A stretch of 64,000 nucleotides of DNA, taken from Bifidobacterium sp. ESL0790. GTDB taxonomy: Bacteria; Actinomycetota; Actinomycetes; Actinomycetales; Bifidobacteriaceae. The notes under the pieces were generated by a model that saw only the letters and a program-made list of their open reading frames with translations, ran no database searches and was not told the origin of the DNA. The position numbers and the translations under genes are program-made. Of the stretch, positions 55,830 to 64,000 are shown piece after piece; the first letter of the stretch is position 1; each line of letters opens with the position of its first letter. The stretch is from NCBI RefSeq assembly GCF_029395435.1, contig NZ_CP113915.1:1984001-2048000 (forward strand). The letters run 5' to 3'.

Positions 55830-56549
55830 TCACTGGAAGCAGAAGTTGAAGATCCACGCGCCGATGACAGCTCCGATGATCGGCGCCACAACGGGAATCC
55901 ACGCCTCGCCCCAACGCGAGCCGCCCTTGTTGGGAATCGGCAGGATCCAGTGCAGGAAGCGCGGCACGAGGTCGCGGGCCGGGTTGAGGCCGGGGCCGGT
56001 GGAGCCGCCCATGGAGGTCACCAGGCCCCAGACGATGAAGCCGACGACGATGGACGCGGCCGCCAGGTTCTTCGAGCCCCAATCCAGCTTGAGCATGCAC
56101 AGCGCGCCGAGCACGAGGATGAGAGTGCCGAAAAGCTCGTTGAGGAAGTAGACGACCTTGTTGTTGGAGGCCTCGGTGGTGCTGAACGTCGCGAAAATGG
56201 CGTCGGGGCTGGTCTCCATCTTGTAATACGGAAGGTAGGTGATGTAGACGATCAGCTGGCCCAGAGCCGCGCCGAGCAGCTGGGCGGCGATGTACTGCGG
56301 CACCTCGTTCCATGGGAAGAGGCCGTTCGCCGCCTGGCCGATGGTCATGGCGGGGTTGATATGCGCCCCGGAGACCGGCCCGAACATCAGGACCGGGAAC
56401 ATCACACCGAAACCATAGCCCATCGCTATGTTGAGCCAACCCGTTCCATGACCTTTCGTCCCTTTAAGTTCGGTGTTGGCGACGGCGCCATTGCCGAAAA
56501 TCATCAGTAACGCGGTGCCGAGAAACTCGGCGGCAAGTTTAGCGAACAT
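55830..56549 (-). CDS. Aquaglyceroporin (MIP family)
   Basis: A 239-residue channel with six helices and two re-entrant NPA loops: SGAHINPAMTIGQA and GLNPARDLVPRF. The Asp after the second NPAR is the mark of glycerol facilitators rather than strict water channels. A loop insertion around residues 115-130 (YYKMETSPDAIFATFSTTE) also fits the GlpF subgroup. GAGGAG lies just before the start codon. No glycerol kinase gene is adjacent. Confidence 0.93.
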   Translation of the reverse strand: MFAKLAAEFLGTALLMIFGNGAVANTELKGTKGHGTGWLNIAMGYGFGVMFPVLMFGPVSGAHINPAMTIGQAANGLFPWNEVPQYIAAQLLGAALGQLIVYITYLPYYKMETSPDAIFATFSTTEASNNKVVYFLNELFGTLILVLGALCMLKLDWGSKNLAAASIVVGFIVWGLVTSMGGSTGPGLNPARDLVPRFLHWILPIPNKGGSRWGEAWIPVVAPIIGAVIGAWIFNFCFQ

Positions 56550-56862
56550 AAAAAACTCCTCATCTTCTCTTCATCGAAGGCAATAAATCATAGCTTTTAC
56601 ACAACGTTGTTCCGCAAGGCTATGTTTATCGTTTTGCAGTTGACGAATCTAAAACAATGCACCAGTACAGTTGCTTTTCATCGTTGCGAATAATTATAAC
56701 ACTCACTTAGTGAAAACGTTGTACGTTTACCATATTCGAGACTAGTTACCATTCGTTTCAAACGTATTTGACCAAAGCGTTGCGATTGGGCACGACACAC
56801 CGTGTTGCGCACATGGCGGCCTCGCAGTAATATATCAACTTGGCTCTTGAAGTTTTGCCAGC
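56550..56862 (-). promoter_or_regulatory. Aquaglyceroporin promoter region with candidate operators
   Basis: A 313-base AT-rich gap. ACAACGTTGT at 56601-56610 is a perfect palindrome centred on CG, and AAAACGTTGT at 56713-56722 is a second half-matched copy. TCACTTAGTGA at 56703-56713 is another odd-length palindrome. CG-centred palindromes of this kind are typical of LacI-family sugar regulators. A TATAAC word at 56694 might belong to a rightward promoter for the tRNA. Confidence 0.35.
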
Positions 56863-56936
56863 GCCCCTATAGCTCAGCTGGTTAGAGCAGCTGACTCTTA
56901 ATCAGCGTGTCCGGGGTTCGAATCCCCGTGGGGGCA
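56863..56936 (+). tRNA. tRNA-Lys (CUU)
   Basis: A 74-base cloverleaf. The acceptor is GCCCCTA with TGGGGGC, the anticodon loop CTCTTAA gives anticodon CTT, and the T arm is CGGGG-TTCGAAT-CCCCG. CCA is not encoded. Confidence 0.97.
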
Positions 56937-56941
56937 CAGAT

Positions 56942-56976
56942 AAACCGCAGTCAATCATCGATTGGCCGCGGTTTTT
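56942..56976 (+). terminator. Terminator after tRNA-Lys
   Basis: AAACCGCAGTCAATC pairs with GATTGGCCGCGGTTT (two mismatches), followed by TTT. It starts six bases after the tRNA. Confidence 0.82.
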
Positions 56977-57283
56977 GCATTTCCGCAGGTCGGCCCGTAG
57001 GTCGTCTGCCCCGGCCTGGCGCCCGTCCAACTCGAACACCCGTCAGGCCATACAGGGCAACACCTCGCGCCCCAACACAGACACACATTCTGGCCGGTAT
57101 CCCGAGGTTTGTCACGACGCTTCCGTCTTGCCGTTCCTTGCTTCAGATTGACCAAACATTTTTGCCTATTAATATGGTTGGCATGCGTCTAATACGTCGT
57201 AAATATTAGATAGACTCATCGTATTACGTTTTAGACGACGGCAGCCTCGTTGATCGTTGCATATATATAAGGAGTAGAGAACG

Positions 57284-59182
57284 ATGTTAGTCAAGATGGC
57301 GGTATCCGCGCTTTTGTGCGCAGCCACCTTGATTTCGCCCGTCGCCTCCGCGCCCGTGCCGACGGATCAATCCGTAGCATCAGCAGACACGACATCGGTC
57401 GCCCCCGCTTCCATGCCGGCAAATCAATCCGTCAAGCCCGCAGACTCGACATCGGTCACTTCAGCTCCCTCCCCATCAGCGCAGACGGAAACTCCTGAGA
57501 CTCCGGACAACGATAAATCGGATGGCGACAAGCAAACCCCGAACTCAACGCCTGAACAAACAAAACCCGAACAAACAGAGCCTGACAACAAAGTCACGCC
57601 ACCCGCACCAGCGACCCCTGCACCAAAACAGTCCAAACCCCAAAAGGAGCAGTCACAGGCTCAGACACAGCCACTGACGGTCAAGCCACAAGACAACACC
57701 TGCATACCTTCGACTGACAACACCTGGAGCGGTAGCAATCACGGCGGATACTCCACCGACATCATCAAGTGGGACATCACCGCCGACTGCAAGATGACCA
57801 TCATCAGTGGCACTCTCAACCACAACTACACGTGGTCGTCCCTACCGTGGCAGGGCACCAGCCAAACCAAAATCACCTCGCTAGACGCCAAACACCTCAC
57901 TCTGCAGTCCGGCGTTACCACTTTGGCAGATTGGTTCTATGGCTGCTCGTCGCTGGCGAGCCTGGACCTTTCCGGCTGGAACACCAGCCTCGTCACCAAC
58001 ATGAGCAGCATGTTCCAAGGATGCTCGTCGCTCACGAGCCTGAAGGTGGCAGGATGGAACACCTGGGACGTCACCACCTTTGCGAACATGTTCCACGGCT
58101 GCTCGTCGCTGGCCGGGCTGGACCTGACCGGCTGGAACATCCGCGACCTCAACTACAGCACGGCCAGCATACAGGACATGTTCACGGGCTGCGCGGGGCT
58201 CGCCCACCTGACGCTGGACGAATGGAAGACCGACGGCTCCAGCTCCCAGCTGGTCCGACCGGCCCTCCAGACCGCGCCCGCGCTCACCACCCTCGACATC
58301 TCCCGGCTCGACGCCAGGGGCGCCACCGACCTCGGCGGCATGCTCTCCAGCCTCCCCACCCTCAAGACCATCACCGCCAACGACTGGACCGGCTACAACA
58401 CCAGCGGCACCAGCCTGAACGGCCTGTTCCAGAACGACACCGGCCTCGAGACCGTCAACGCCCACGGCCTCGCCACCACCAGCGCCAACAGCATGGGCAG
58501 CATGTTCCAGGGCGACAGCAACCTCGCCACACTCGACATCTCCGGCTGGGACACCAAAAACGTCAACAACACCAGCAGCATGTTCCAGAACTGCAACAGC
58601 ATCAAGCAAATACGGTTGGATCAGCATGAGGATAAAGTGTTGCCACTGATACCGACCGATGTATTTACCCCTGGCCGCAACCTGACCATCATGGTCGAAG
58701 GGCGAACGACCGCCAATGGAGGTCAATACTCCTTCTATTCCACCAGCACTCCCGCAAACGCCTATCAAGTAAACCAACCAACCTGGTTCAAGGTCGCGGA
58801 ACGCGGCATCCGCTACGGCCGCCCCTCCGACACCGGATTCTTCCCGCCCGCATGCGTCAGCTGGAGCAATGATCCGGCAGCCACCTGCACCATCGCCGGA
58901 TCGACTGGAATGACCCCGCCTATTGTGGGCCAACAGCTCTTGAACTGGAAGGTCGATGGCGGCAGCACGACTTACACGCCTGGCGCCAATGTGACCGTTC
59001 CCGCCACATTCGTAACCGTCACGCCGCAATGGGGGACGCGCGAAACGCTGTCTGCGATGCCACTGACCGGCGCCGATAAACACCCAGCGCTCGTCGCGGC
59101 GCTGCTGCTCGCAATCGCTCTGGTTATGATTGCCGCGACCTTCGCCCTGCGCAATCGCAAACTTGCTCACCGCTCCATATGA
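57284..59182 (+). CDS. DUF285-repeat surface protein with MPLTG sorting signal
   Basis: A 632-residue secreted protein. AAGGAG lies nine bases before the ATG. The signal peptide ends near SPVASA. Residues 25-145 are Thr/Pro/Gln/Ser-rich, with two short related blocks (DQSVASADTTSV, NQSVKPADSTSV). From about 200 to 460 there are BspA-like DUF285 repeats of 24-25 residues (SLDLSGWNTSLVTNMSSMF and variants) of the fibronectin-binding lipoprotein_15 type. A Flg_new-like module follows (GQQLLNWKVDGGSTTYTPG). The end carries MPLTG, a hydrophobic helix and RNRKLAHRS, a sortase signal. A role in host adhesion is likely but not shown. Confidence 0.88.
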   Translation: MLVKMAVSALLCAATLISPVASAPVPTDQSVASADTTSVAPASMPANQSVKPADSTSVTSAPSPSAQTETPETPDNDKSDGDKQTPNSTPEQTKPEQTEPDNKVTPPAPATPAPKQSKPQKEQSQAQTQPLTVKPQDNTCIPSTDNTWSGSNHGGYSTDIIKWDITADCKMTIISGTLNHNYTWSSLPWQGTSQTKITSLDAKHLTLQSGVTTLADWFYGCSSLASLDLSGWNTSLVTNMSSMFQGCSSLTSLKVAGWNTWDVTTFANMFHGCSSLAGLDLTGWNIRDLNYSTASIQDMFTGCAGLAHLTLDEWKTDGSSSQLVRPALQTAPALTTLDISRLDARGATDLGGMLSSLPTLKTITANDWTGYNTSGTSLNGLFQNDTGLETVNAHGLATTSANSMGSMFQGDSNLATLDISGWDTKNVNNTSSMFQNCNSIKQIRLDQHEDKVLPLIPTDVFTPGRNLTIMVEGRTTANGGQYSFYSTSTPANAYQVNQPTWFKVAERGIRYGRPSDTGFFPPACVSWSNDPAATCTIAGSTGMTPPIVGQQLLNWKVDGGSTTYTPGANVTVPATFVTVTPQWGTRETLSAMPLTGADKHPALVAALLLAIALVMIAATFALRNRKLAHRSI

Positions 59183-59342
59183 GCGCCTTCGCGGAACTAT
59201 GAGTGCCTTCGCACAATAACGTGAACATGCACCGAGCTATCAAATTGATATTCGTTTTGCTCCGCTGAAACTTGGTAACGGCGGAATTCGGACACAAACC
59301 ACCGTAAGTTATGCCCGATTCAAACCCCAAAACCAAATAACG

Positions 59343-59386
59343 GCAGAGAACGGACAAAATCATACAGATTCCCGTCCGTCCTCTGC
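59343..59386. terminator. Bidirectional-type terminator hairpin
   Basis: Arms GCAGAGAACGGAC and GTCCGTCCTCTGC pair with one mismatch across an 18-base loop, between the convergent surface-protein and exporter genes. Confidence 0.65.
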
Positions 59387-59442
59387 AATTAAATGAAGCG
59401 CTCCCCCAATAAAAGGGAACAAGCGTCTACGAACTCAGCGCC

Positions 59443-60885
59443 TCACGCCTCGACCGGGCGCAGCTCGACGCGCGGCTTCTTGCGCACCTTGATCGACACC
59501 AGGGTGATGGACAGGGCGACCAGCGAGAGGATGATGAGCAGCGCGAAGGCGTTGGTGGCGCCGTCGACCGCGGCGAACTTGACGTTGTGGCGCATCCGGG
59601 CCTCGCTCAGGGAGAGCGACGAGGAGAGCACCGTGGTGCCGAGCGAGCCGGCGTACTGCTGGAGCACGTTGAACAGCGAGTTGAAATCGGTCTGCTGCGA
59701 GCCGGTGACGAACTTGCTGGCGTCCGACATCGTGTTGCCGTAGCCGAAGTTGAAGCCGGCGCGCAGGAACATGTAGAGCAAGGTGAGCAGCAGCACGGTG
59801 GCCTTGCCGGTGGTCGCGCACAGGGCGGCCGAGCCGACGAGCAGCGAGACGTTGGAGACCAGCAGCACCAGGGTCGGGCCGCGGCGGTCGTAAAGCTTGC
59901 CGACGAACGGGGCGATGACGGCGCCAAGCAGCGAGCCCGGCAGCAGCATGAGCCCGGCGGTCAGCGAGTCGATGCCCAGGAAGTTCTCGGCGAAGACGGG
60001 CAGCAGGAACGAGCTGCCGATGTTGATGAACTGGAGGATGAAGTAGTTGGCGCCGCGCAGGCTGACGATCGGCTTGCGCAGGATGCGAAGGTCGAGCAGC
60101 GGCGACTTGGAGGCGAGGCAGCGCCAAATGAACAGGGCGAGGGTCGCGACGGCGGCGACGATGGCGATGGCGACGCGCGGGGACCAGCCACCGGCGATGC
60201 CGATCTGGTCGAAGATCTCGGTGAAGCTGACCATGAAAAGGCTCAGCAGCACCAGGCCCACGCCGTCGAACGACTTGTCCGCGCCGTCGGCCTTCAGGCG
60301 CAGGCTGACCTCGCCGAGGATCCACGCGATGGCGAGCAGCGGCAGGGTGAGCACGAAGATGATGCGCCAGGAGAAGTAGAAGTTGATGAGCCCGCCGTAG
60401 GTCGGCCCGAGCGCCGGGGCGAACGAGGTGACCATGTTGGCCAGGCCGATGTAGGTGCCGCGTCGGCTCACGGGGATCAGCGAGAGGATCACGTGGATCA
60501 GCAGCGGCGTGGAGACGCCCGTGGCGGCGGCCTGCAGCAGACGCCCGAGCAGCAGCCACCAATAGCCCAGCGGCAGGGAGCTCAGGATGGTGCCCAGGAT
60601 GCTGATGATGATGGCGCAGCGGAAGAGCGGCCGCGCGTCGAAGCGGCGCAGCAGGAAGGCGGAGGTGCTCATGACGATGGTCACCATCAGCAGGTAGCCG
60701 GAGGTCAGCAGCTGGATGGTGGAAAGCGGCAGCCCAAACTCTCGGGTCATGGTCGGGAATGTGACGTTGAGTGACGTCTCGGTAAGAATCCCGATGAACG
60801 ACAGCAACGCGGTCGCCGCGATCGAGAGCTTGGTCTGTGTCGTAACGCGTTCTTCTTGCAAGTTTTTGAACCTCTTCAATACCAA
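59443..60885 (-). CDS. DHA2-family MFS multidrug exporter
   Basis: A 480-residue transporter with about 14 helices, the size of EmrB/QacA-type proton antiporters. FIGILTETSLNVTFPTM (motif D1 region), YLLMVTIVMSTSAFLLRRFDARP (motif A) and IGLANMVTSFAPALGPTYGG (motif C of antiporters) are visible. Start codons are weak: TTG at 60885, or TTG at 60861 with AAGAGG upstream. No regulator gene is adjacent. The substrate is unknown. Confidence 0.88.
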   Translation of the reverse strand: MVLKRFKNLQEERVTTQTKLSIAATALLSFIGILTETSLNVTFPTMTREFGLPLSTIQLLTSGYLLMVTIVMSTSAFLLRRFDARPLFRCAIIISILGTILSSLPLGYWWLLLGRLLQAAATGVSTPLLIHVILSLIPVSRRGTYIGLANMVTSFAPALGPTYGGLINFYFSWRIIFVLTLPLLAIAWILGEVSLRLKADGADKSFDGVGLVLLSLFMVSFTEIFDQIGIAGGWSPRVAIAIVAAVATLALFIWRCLASKSPLLDLRILRKPIVSLRGANYFILQFINIGSSFLLPVFAENFLGIDSLTAGLMLLPGSLLGAVIAPFVGKLYDRRGPTLVLLVSNVSLLVGSAALCATTGKATVLLLTLLYMFLRAGFNFGYGNTMSDASKFVTGSQQTDFNSLFNVLQQYAGSLGTTVLSSSLSLSEARMRHNVKFAAVDGATNAFALLIILSLVALSITLVSIKVRKKPRVELRPVEA

Positions 60886-61595
60886 ATATATAAAGAATGT
60901 ATGTGTGTTTAGCCTTTAACGTGTTTGCCATACACTCGCTGTCACGGTTGAATGCGCATGGATTCCCACATGCGCGCAACCTTGTTATTTTACGCCCTTG
61001 GTATCGACGATGACGCGGTCCGGTGAAAAAGAGAAACGCGCGCCGCGCTTCCCTGTAAACCTTGTGATTGCAAGCTTTCTCGCCTCGCCTATCTCGAAAA
61101 CCAAGGTGACGGATTCACCTCACTTGCGATGTGAGATTCGACAAATTTCACGAGGACGAACGGGCTGTCAGGCTTGGTGAACCGGCTTTTGTAATCACAA
61201 TGAAATGATTTACATTCGTTTTAGTGAGTATAACAAGTTCCATTGTCCTGCTCATATGGATTGCATTTTATTGATATATGGTTCCATAAATTCGACTTTA
61301 CTTTGTATTTTGTTTGATTTGTCATACATAACCAGACATTTCTTTAGAATATGACCGCTTATAAGGCAACCAACCAGCTTCGCGACCTGTAGTACACGGT
61401 ATACAGACAGCGAACACAATGTGATAAACACCACGTTGTGGACAACTCACCCCGGCACAAAGCCCGAGTTTCCAACGCTCACGAACGCCTCCCGGCCGAT
61501 TGCCTCACACCTCACACCTTCGCGTCCTTCCAAGCGGGGCTAAGCTTGAGGCAATGATGCGCAACGGATTGTGCATCCCCAACAAGGAGGTTCTG
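60886..61595. other. Long intergenic region upstream of the exporter and SDR genes
   Basis: About 700 bases between divergent genes. The part at 61190-61440 is strikingly AT-rich compared with the rest of the window. TTGTGGACAA at 61434-61443 is a one-mismatch DnaA box. A 60-codon rightward frame at 60998-61180 has no supportive features. The gap probably holds both promoters. AAGGAGG at its right end serves the SDR gene. Confidence 0.45.
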
Positions 61596-62339
61596 ATGTC
61601 AGATCGTCTTAACGGTAAAGTAGCACTTATTTCCGGCGGTGCCTCGGGCATTGGTCTCGCCATCGCGAAGCGTTTCGCGTCTGAGGGCGCTAAGGTCGCG
61701 CTGGGCGACATCAACGCCGAAAGCGGCGAGAAGGTCGCGGCCGAAATCGGCGACAACGCGATGTTCGTCACCCTCGACGTCACCAAGGAAGAGATGTGGG
61801 AGGCCGCGTTCAAGGCCGTCATCGAGAAGTTCGGCAAGGTCAACGTCGTCGTCAACAACGCCGGCATCGCCATCGGCAACAACATCGAGGACATCCCGCT
61901 GGAGCAGTGGAACAAGGTCGTGGCCATCAACGGCACCGGCATGATGCTCGGCACCAAGCACGGCATCAAGAACATCAAGAACTACGGCGGCGGCTCGATC
62001 ATCAACATGTCGTCGATTGAGGGCTTCATCGGCGAGCCCTTCAACCTGGCCTACGACTTCACCAAGGGCGGCGTGCGCATCATGAGCAAGTCCGCGGCCC
62101 TCTACTGCGCGGAGAAGAAGTACGACATCCGCGTCAACACCATCCACCCCGGCTACATCCACACCCCGATGGTCGACACCCACCCCGGCCTGGTGAAGCT
62201 CGAGGAGTCCAAGACCCCGATGGGCCACTTGGGCCAGGCGCAGGACATCGCCAACATGGCGCTCTTCCTCGCCAGCGACGAGTCCAGCTTCGCCACCGGT
62301 TCGGAATTCGTGGTCGACGGCGGCTACACCGCCCAGTGA
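61596..62339 (+). CDS. Short-chain dehydrogenase/reductase
   Basis: A 247-residue classical SDR. The start at 61596 follows AAGGAGG. The cofactor motif GGASGIG is at 14-20, Asp38 after the second strand suggests NAD(H) preference, NNAG is at 87-90, and the catalytic Ser139/140, Tyr153 and Lys157 are in place (NMSSIEG, AYDFTKGG). The C-terminal SFATGSEFVVDGGYTAQ is typical of (R)-specific alcohol or 3-hydroxy-steroid type dehydrogenases. The substrate is unknown. The gene has strongly biased codons (AAG, ATC, GGC, CTC), suggesting high expression. Confidence 0.9.
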   Translation: MSDRLNGKVALISGGASGIGLAIAKRFASEGAKVALGDINAESGEKVAAEIGDNAMFVTLDVTKEEMWEAAFKAVIEKFGKVNVVVNNAGIAIGNNIEDIPLEQWNKVVAINGTGMMLGTKHGIKNIKNYGGGSIINMSSIEGFIGEPFNLAYDFTKGGVRIMSKSAALYCAEKKYDIRVNTIHPGYIHTPMVDTHPGLVKLEESKTPMGHLGQAQDIANMALFLASDESSFATGSEFVVDGGYTAQ

Positions 62340-62367
62340 TTCCGGCCTGAGGCCAACTCCTTTCTCC

Positions 62368-62404
62368 GAAACCCCATCGCAGCGTTCGGTTGCGGTGGGG
62401 TTTC
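62368..62404 (+). terminator. Terminator after the SDR gene
   Basis: GAAACCCCATCGCA pairs with TGCGGTGGGGTTTC (one G-T pair) across a short loop, 28 bases after the stop codon. Confidence 0.85.
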
Positions 62405-62499
62405 GTATGTCTTCAGACGGACTTGAGCTGGCAGTAAGCCGAGCCAAGCCGAACCGACCCAAACCAATTCGATCACGACCACGAATATGACCACGAATA

Positions 62500-62541
62500 T
62501 GAGAAATCCCGCATGCGCACGAACGGCGCAGCGGGATTTCC
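62500..62541 (-). terminator. Terminator of the rpsF-ssb-rpsR-rplI operon
   Basis: GAAATCCCGC and GCGGGATTTC enclose an 18-base loop; on the minus strand TCTCAT follows. It lies 43 bases beyond the rplI stop. Confidence 0.75.
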
Positions 62542-62583
62542 CTTGCTTAAGCTTGCGGTTGTTGTAAACCGATATTGCCCTGA

Positions 62584-63030
62584 TTACTCGGCGACGACAC
62601 GAACCGTGAAGTCGGCGGAGATCTCGGGGTGGAGGGCCACGGTGGCGGGGAAATCGCCGGTGGTCTTGATGGTCTCGACCTTGATGGTCTTGGGGTCGAC
62701 GGCGGCCTGGGGCTCGAGGGCCGAGGCGATGTCGACGGTGGAGATGCCACCGAAGAGCTTGCCGGATTCGGAGACCTTGGCGCTGATTTCGACGACGGTG
62801 CCCTCGATCGCGGTCTTGGCTGCGACGGCGTCCTCGCGGGTGGCGACGGACTTGGCCAGACGAGCGCGCTTCATGCCCTCGATCTGAGCCGCGGCGCCCT
62901 TGCTCCACGCGAAGGCGAGGCCCTGCGGGAAGAGGTAGTTGCGCGCGTAGCCCGGCTTCACCTCGACGACATCGCCGGAGTGGCCCAGGTTCGGGACGGA
63001 CTTGGTGAGAATAACTTTGGTTTCAGCCAT
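62584..63030 (-). CDS. rplI: 50S ribosomal protein L9
   Basis: A 148-residue two-domain protein of the large subunit. [20 protein letters not shown] is the N-terminal signature, a long central helix (about 45-75) follows, and the C-terminal domain ends in [21 protein letters not shown] read as adjacent strands. It lies 19 bases after rpsR. Confidence 0.98.
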   Translation of the reverse strand: MAETKVILTKSVPNLGHSGDVVEVKPGYARNYLFPQGLAFAWSKGAAAQIEGMKRARLAKSVATREDAVAAKTAIEGTVVEISAKVSESGKLFGGISTVDIASALEPQAAVDPKTIKVETIKTTGDFPATVALHPEISADFTVRVVAE

Positions 63031-63049
63031 GTTCCTTGGTCCTTCCTGA

Positions 63050-63298
63050 TCAGCGGCCGGTGGTGGAGTAGGGCAGCAAGGCCATCTCGCGGGCGTTCTT
63101 CACGGCGCGGGAGATCTTGCGCTGCTCCTGGATGGTCACACCGGTGATGCGACGGGAGCGAATCTTGCCGCGGTCGGAGATGAACTTGCGCAGCAGCGCG
63201 ACGTCCTTGTAATCGATCTCGGTGATCTTGGCAGCCTTCAGCGGGTTCGGCTTCTTCTTAAACGGCTTTACTGGTGGCTTTGGCCTTTTGCGTGACAT
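63050..63298 (-). CDS. rpsR: 30S ribosomal protein S18
   Basis: An 82-residue small-subunit protein that pairs with S6. [19 protein letters not shown] and [19 protein letters not shown] are diagnostic. It contains no cysteine, so it is the zinc-independent form, which in some actinobacteria exists beside a zinc-binding paralogue. It lies between ssb and rplI as usual. Confidence 0.98.
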   Translation of the reverse strand: MSRKRPKPPVKPFKKKPNPLKAAKITEIDYKDVALLRKFISDRGKIRSRRITGVTIQEQRKISRAVKNAREMALLPYSTTGR

Positions 63299-63415
63299 AA
63301 TGATGTCTCCTTACATTTCTTTGCTAACGTCTGGTTATCTCGATGTATCGCGACGGTTATCGTTCCAACGGTTTCAGCACTTGCGGCTGAGCGCCTTGAG
63401 CTTTGGGGTCTCGCC

Positions 63416-64000
63416 CTAGAACTCGGGCTCGTCGGAGTCGCCGCCGAAATCGGAGCTTCCGCCGAATGACGAGAACCCGTCACCCGAGGAAGTGGAGGAC
63501 CCCCAGGGATCGGCCGCCGGGGCAGCCTGCTGGGCCGCCTGGCCGTTGCCGGCCGCGGACGCGCCACCGGAGTAGCCAGCGCCGCCGGAATAACCGGCAC
63601 CGCCCTGGTAGCCTCCGTTGCCGCCACCGTTGTTGTAGCCGCCATTGCCCGAGTTGCCGCCGTTATAGCCGTTGCCGCCACGTGATCCACCTTGGAATCC
63701 GTTGCTGGACTGCTGGCGCTCGACCTGGGCCGTGGCATAGCGCAGCGAGGGTCCGATCTCGTCGACCGTCATCTCGACGACCGTGCGGTTCGTGCCATCG
63801 TTGGCCTGGTAGCTCCTCTGCTGGAGACGGCCCTGGGCGATGACGCGCATGCCCTTGGAAAGGGTCTGCGCGCAGTGGGTGGCCATGTCGCGCCAGACCG
63901 AGCAGCGCATGAACAGCGCGTTGCCGTCCTCCCACTGCTGGGTGTTGCGGTTGAACGTCCGCGGCGTGCTGGCGATCGTGAAGCTCGCGACCGAAGCGCC
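63416..64000 (-). CDS. ssb: Single-stranded DNA-binding protein (N terminus outside the window)
   Basis: The visible 194 residues lack the first strands, which lie beyond base 64000. The OB fold shows [30 protein letters not shown] and [17 protein letters not shown] Gly/Asn/Tyr/Ala-rich linker of about 85 residues follows, and the acidic tip DSDEPEF is the docking site for repair and replication partners. Together with rpsR and rplI it marks the rpsF-ssb-rpsR-rplI operon; rpsF should lie just to the right. Confidence 0.97.
   Translation of the reverse strand, partial: GASVASFTIASTPRTFNRNTQQWEDGNALFMRCSVWRDMATHCAQTLSKGMRVIAQGRLQQRSYQANDGTNRTVVEMTVDEIGPSLRYATAQVERQQSSNGFQGGSRGGNGYNGGNSGNGGYNNGGGNGGYQGGAGYSGGAGYSGGASAAGNGQAAQQAAPAADPWGSSTSSGDGFSSFGGSSDFGGDSDEPEF

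Noticed and set aside
55783-56439. Second gene overlapping the aquaporin on the same strand
   Set aside because: It is an out-of-frame shadow; the aquaporin frame carries both NPA motifs and continuous membrane helices.
59435-60979. 514-codon alternative frame over the exporter gene
   Set aside because: Composition is His/Arg/Ala-rich with no hydrophobic helices, whereas the overlapping frame encodes a clear 14-helix MFS transporter.
60998-61180. 60-codon rightward frame between the exporter and SDR genes
   Set aside because: No ribosome-binding site, no recognisable motif and unremarkable composition.

Overview
The window is high-GC chromosomal DNA from an actinobacterium, most likely Bifidobacterium or a close Bifidobacteriaceae relative. 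Supporting evidence: an orphan GlnR-type regulator, a HAIR operator (HspR type) in front of clpB, DUF2469 and DUF3152 proteins, class-E-like sortase tails (LAHTG, MPLTG, MAETG), a C1-U72 initiator tRNA, and the rpsF-ssb-rpsR-rplI gene order. There is no prophage, integrase, insertion sequence or CRISPR array. Genes are mostly housekeeping, with a few cell-surface genes and an unusually rich set of intergenic repeats and hairpins. Layout: 0-3 kb holds atpB, metA and an initiator tRNA. 3-11 kb is an envelope block (ArnT/PMT-like glycosyltransferase, its likely GT2 lipid-sugar partner, a Ser-rich membrane protein and a thioester-domain sortase substrate). 11-18.7 kb holds a DnaA-box cluster, glgE, a DUF3800-like gene followed by a candidate structured RNA, ppa, mntP with a long leader, glnR and nth. 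18.9-31.3 kb carries an orphan family-5 binding protein, valS, chorismate mutase, rho, a UDP-galactopyranose-mutase-like flavoprotein, DUF2469 and a GNAT gene. 31.6-34.4 kb is a leucine-rich-repeat surface protein whose sortase tail is out of frame. 34.9-44.2 kb holds gatCAB, a fused ABC ATPase-permease, an SPOUT methyltransferase, a phosphoribosyltransferase-like gene and rmuC. 44.4-56.5 kb holds a degenerate P1B-ATPase membrane module, clpB, a DUF559 nuclease-like gene between two hairpin repeats, FAH-family, acyP, a YggS-type PLP protein, an enlarged glutamyl-Q-tRNA(Asp) synthetase, DUF3152 and an aquaglyceroporin. 56.8-64 kb holds tRNA-Lys, a DUF285 surface protein, a DHA2-type exporter, an SDR dehydrogenase, and rplI, rpsR and ssb (cut by the window edge). 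How the genes relate: the GT2 and PMT-like pair probably make and use a lipid-linked sugar for the cell envelope. Three surface proteins end in sortase-like signals. gatCAB, valS, the GluQ-like enzyme, SPOUT methyltransferase and two tRNAs serve translation. clpB is probably repressed by HspR. The most unusual material is intergenic. (1) A dispersed hairpin family has unrelated but self-complementary arms of about 30 bp around a nearly invariant 31-nt apex (29.2, 29.7 and 34.8 kb). (2) Two arrays of four TGACGC palindromes each repeat every 60-62 bp (3.0 and 24.7 kb). (3) A promoter-like -10 box, two-hairpin RNA and U-run lie just after the DUF3800-like gene (14.0 kb). (4) Four perfect DnaA boxes lie in 111 bp before glgE. 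(5) A DUF559 gene is bracketed by hairpins that share a loop sequence.
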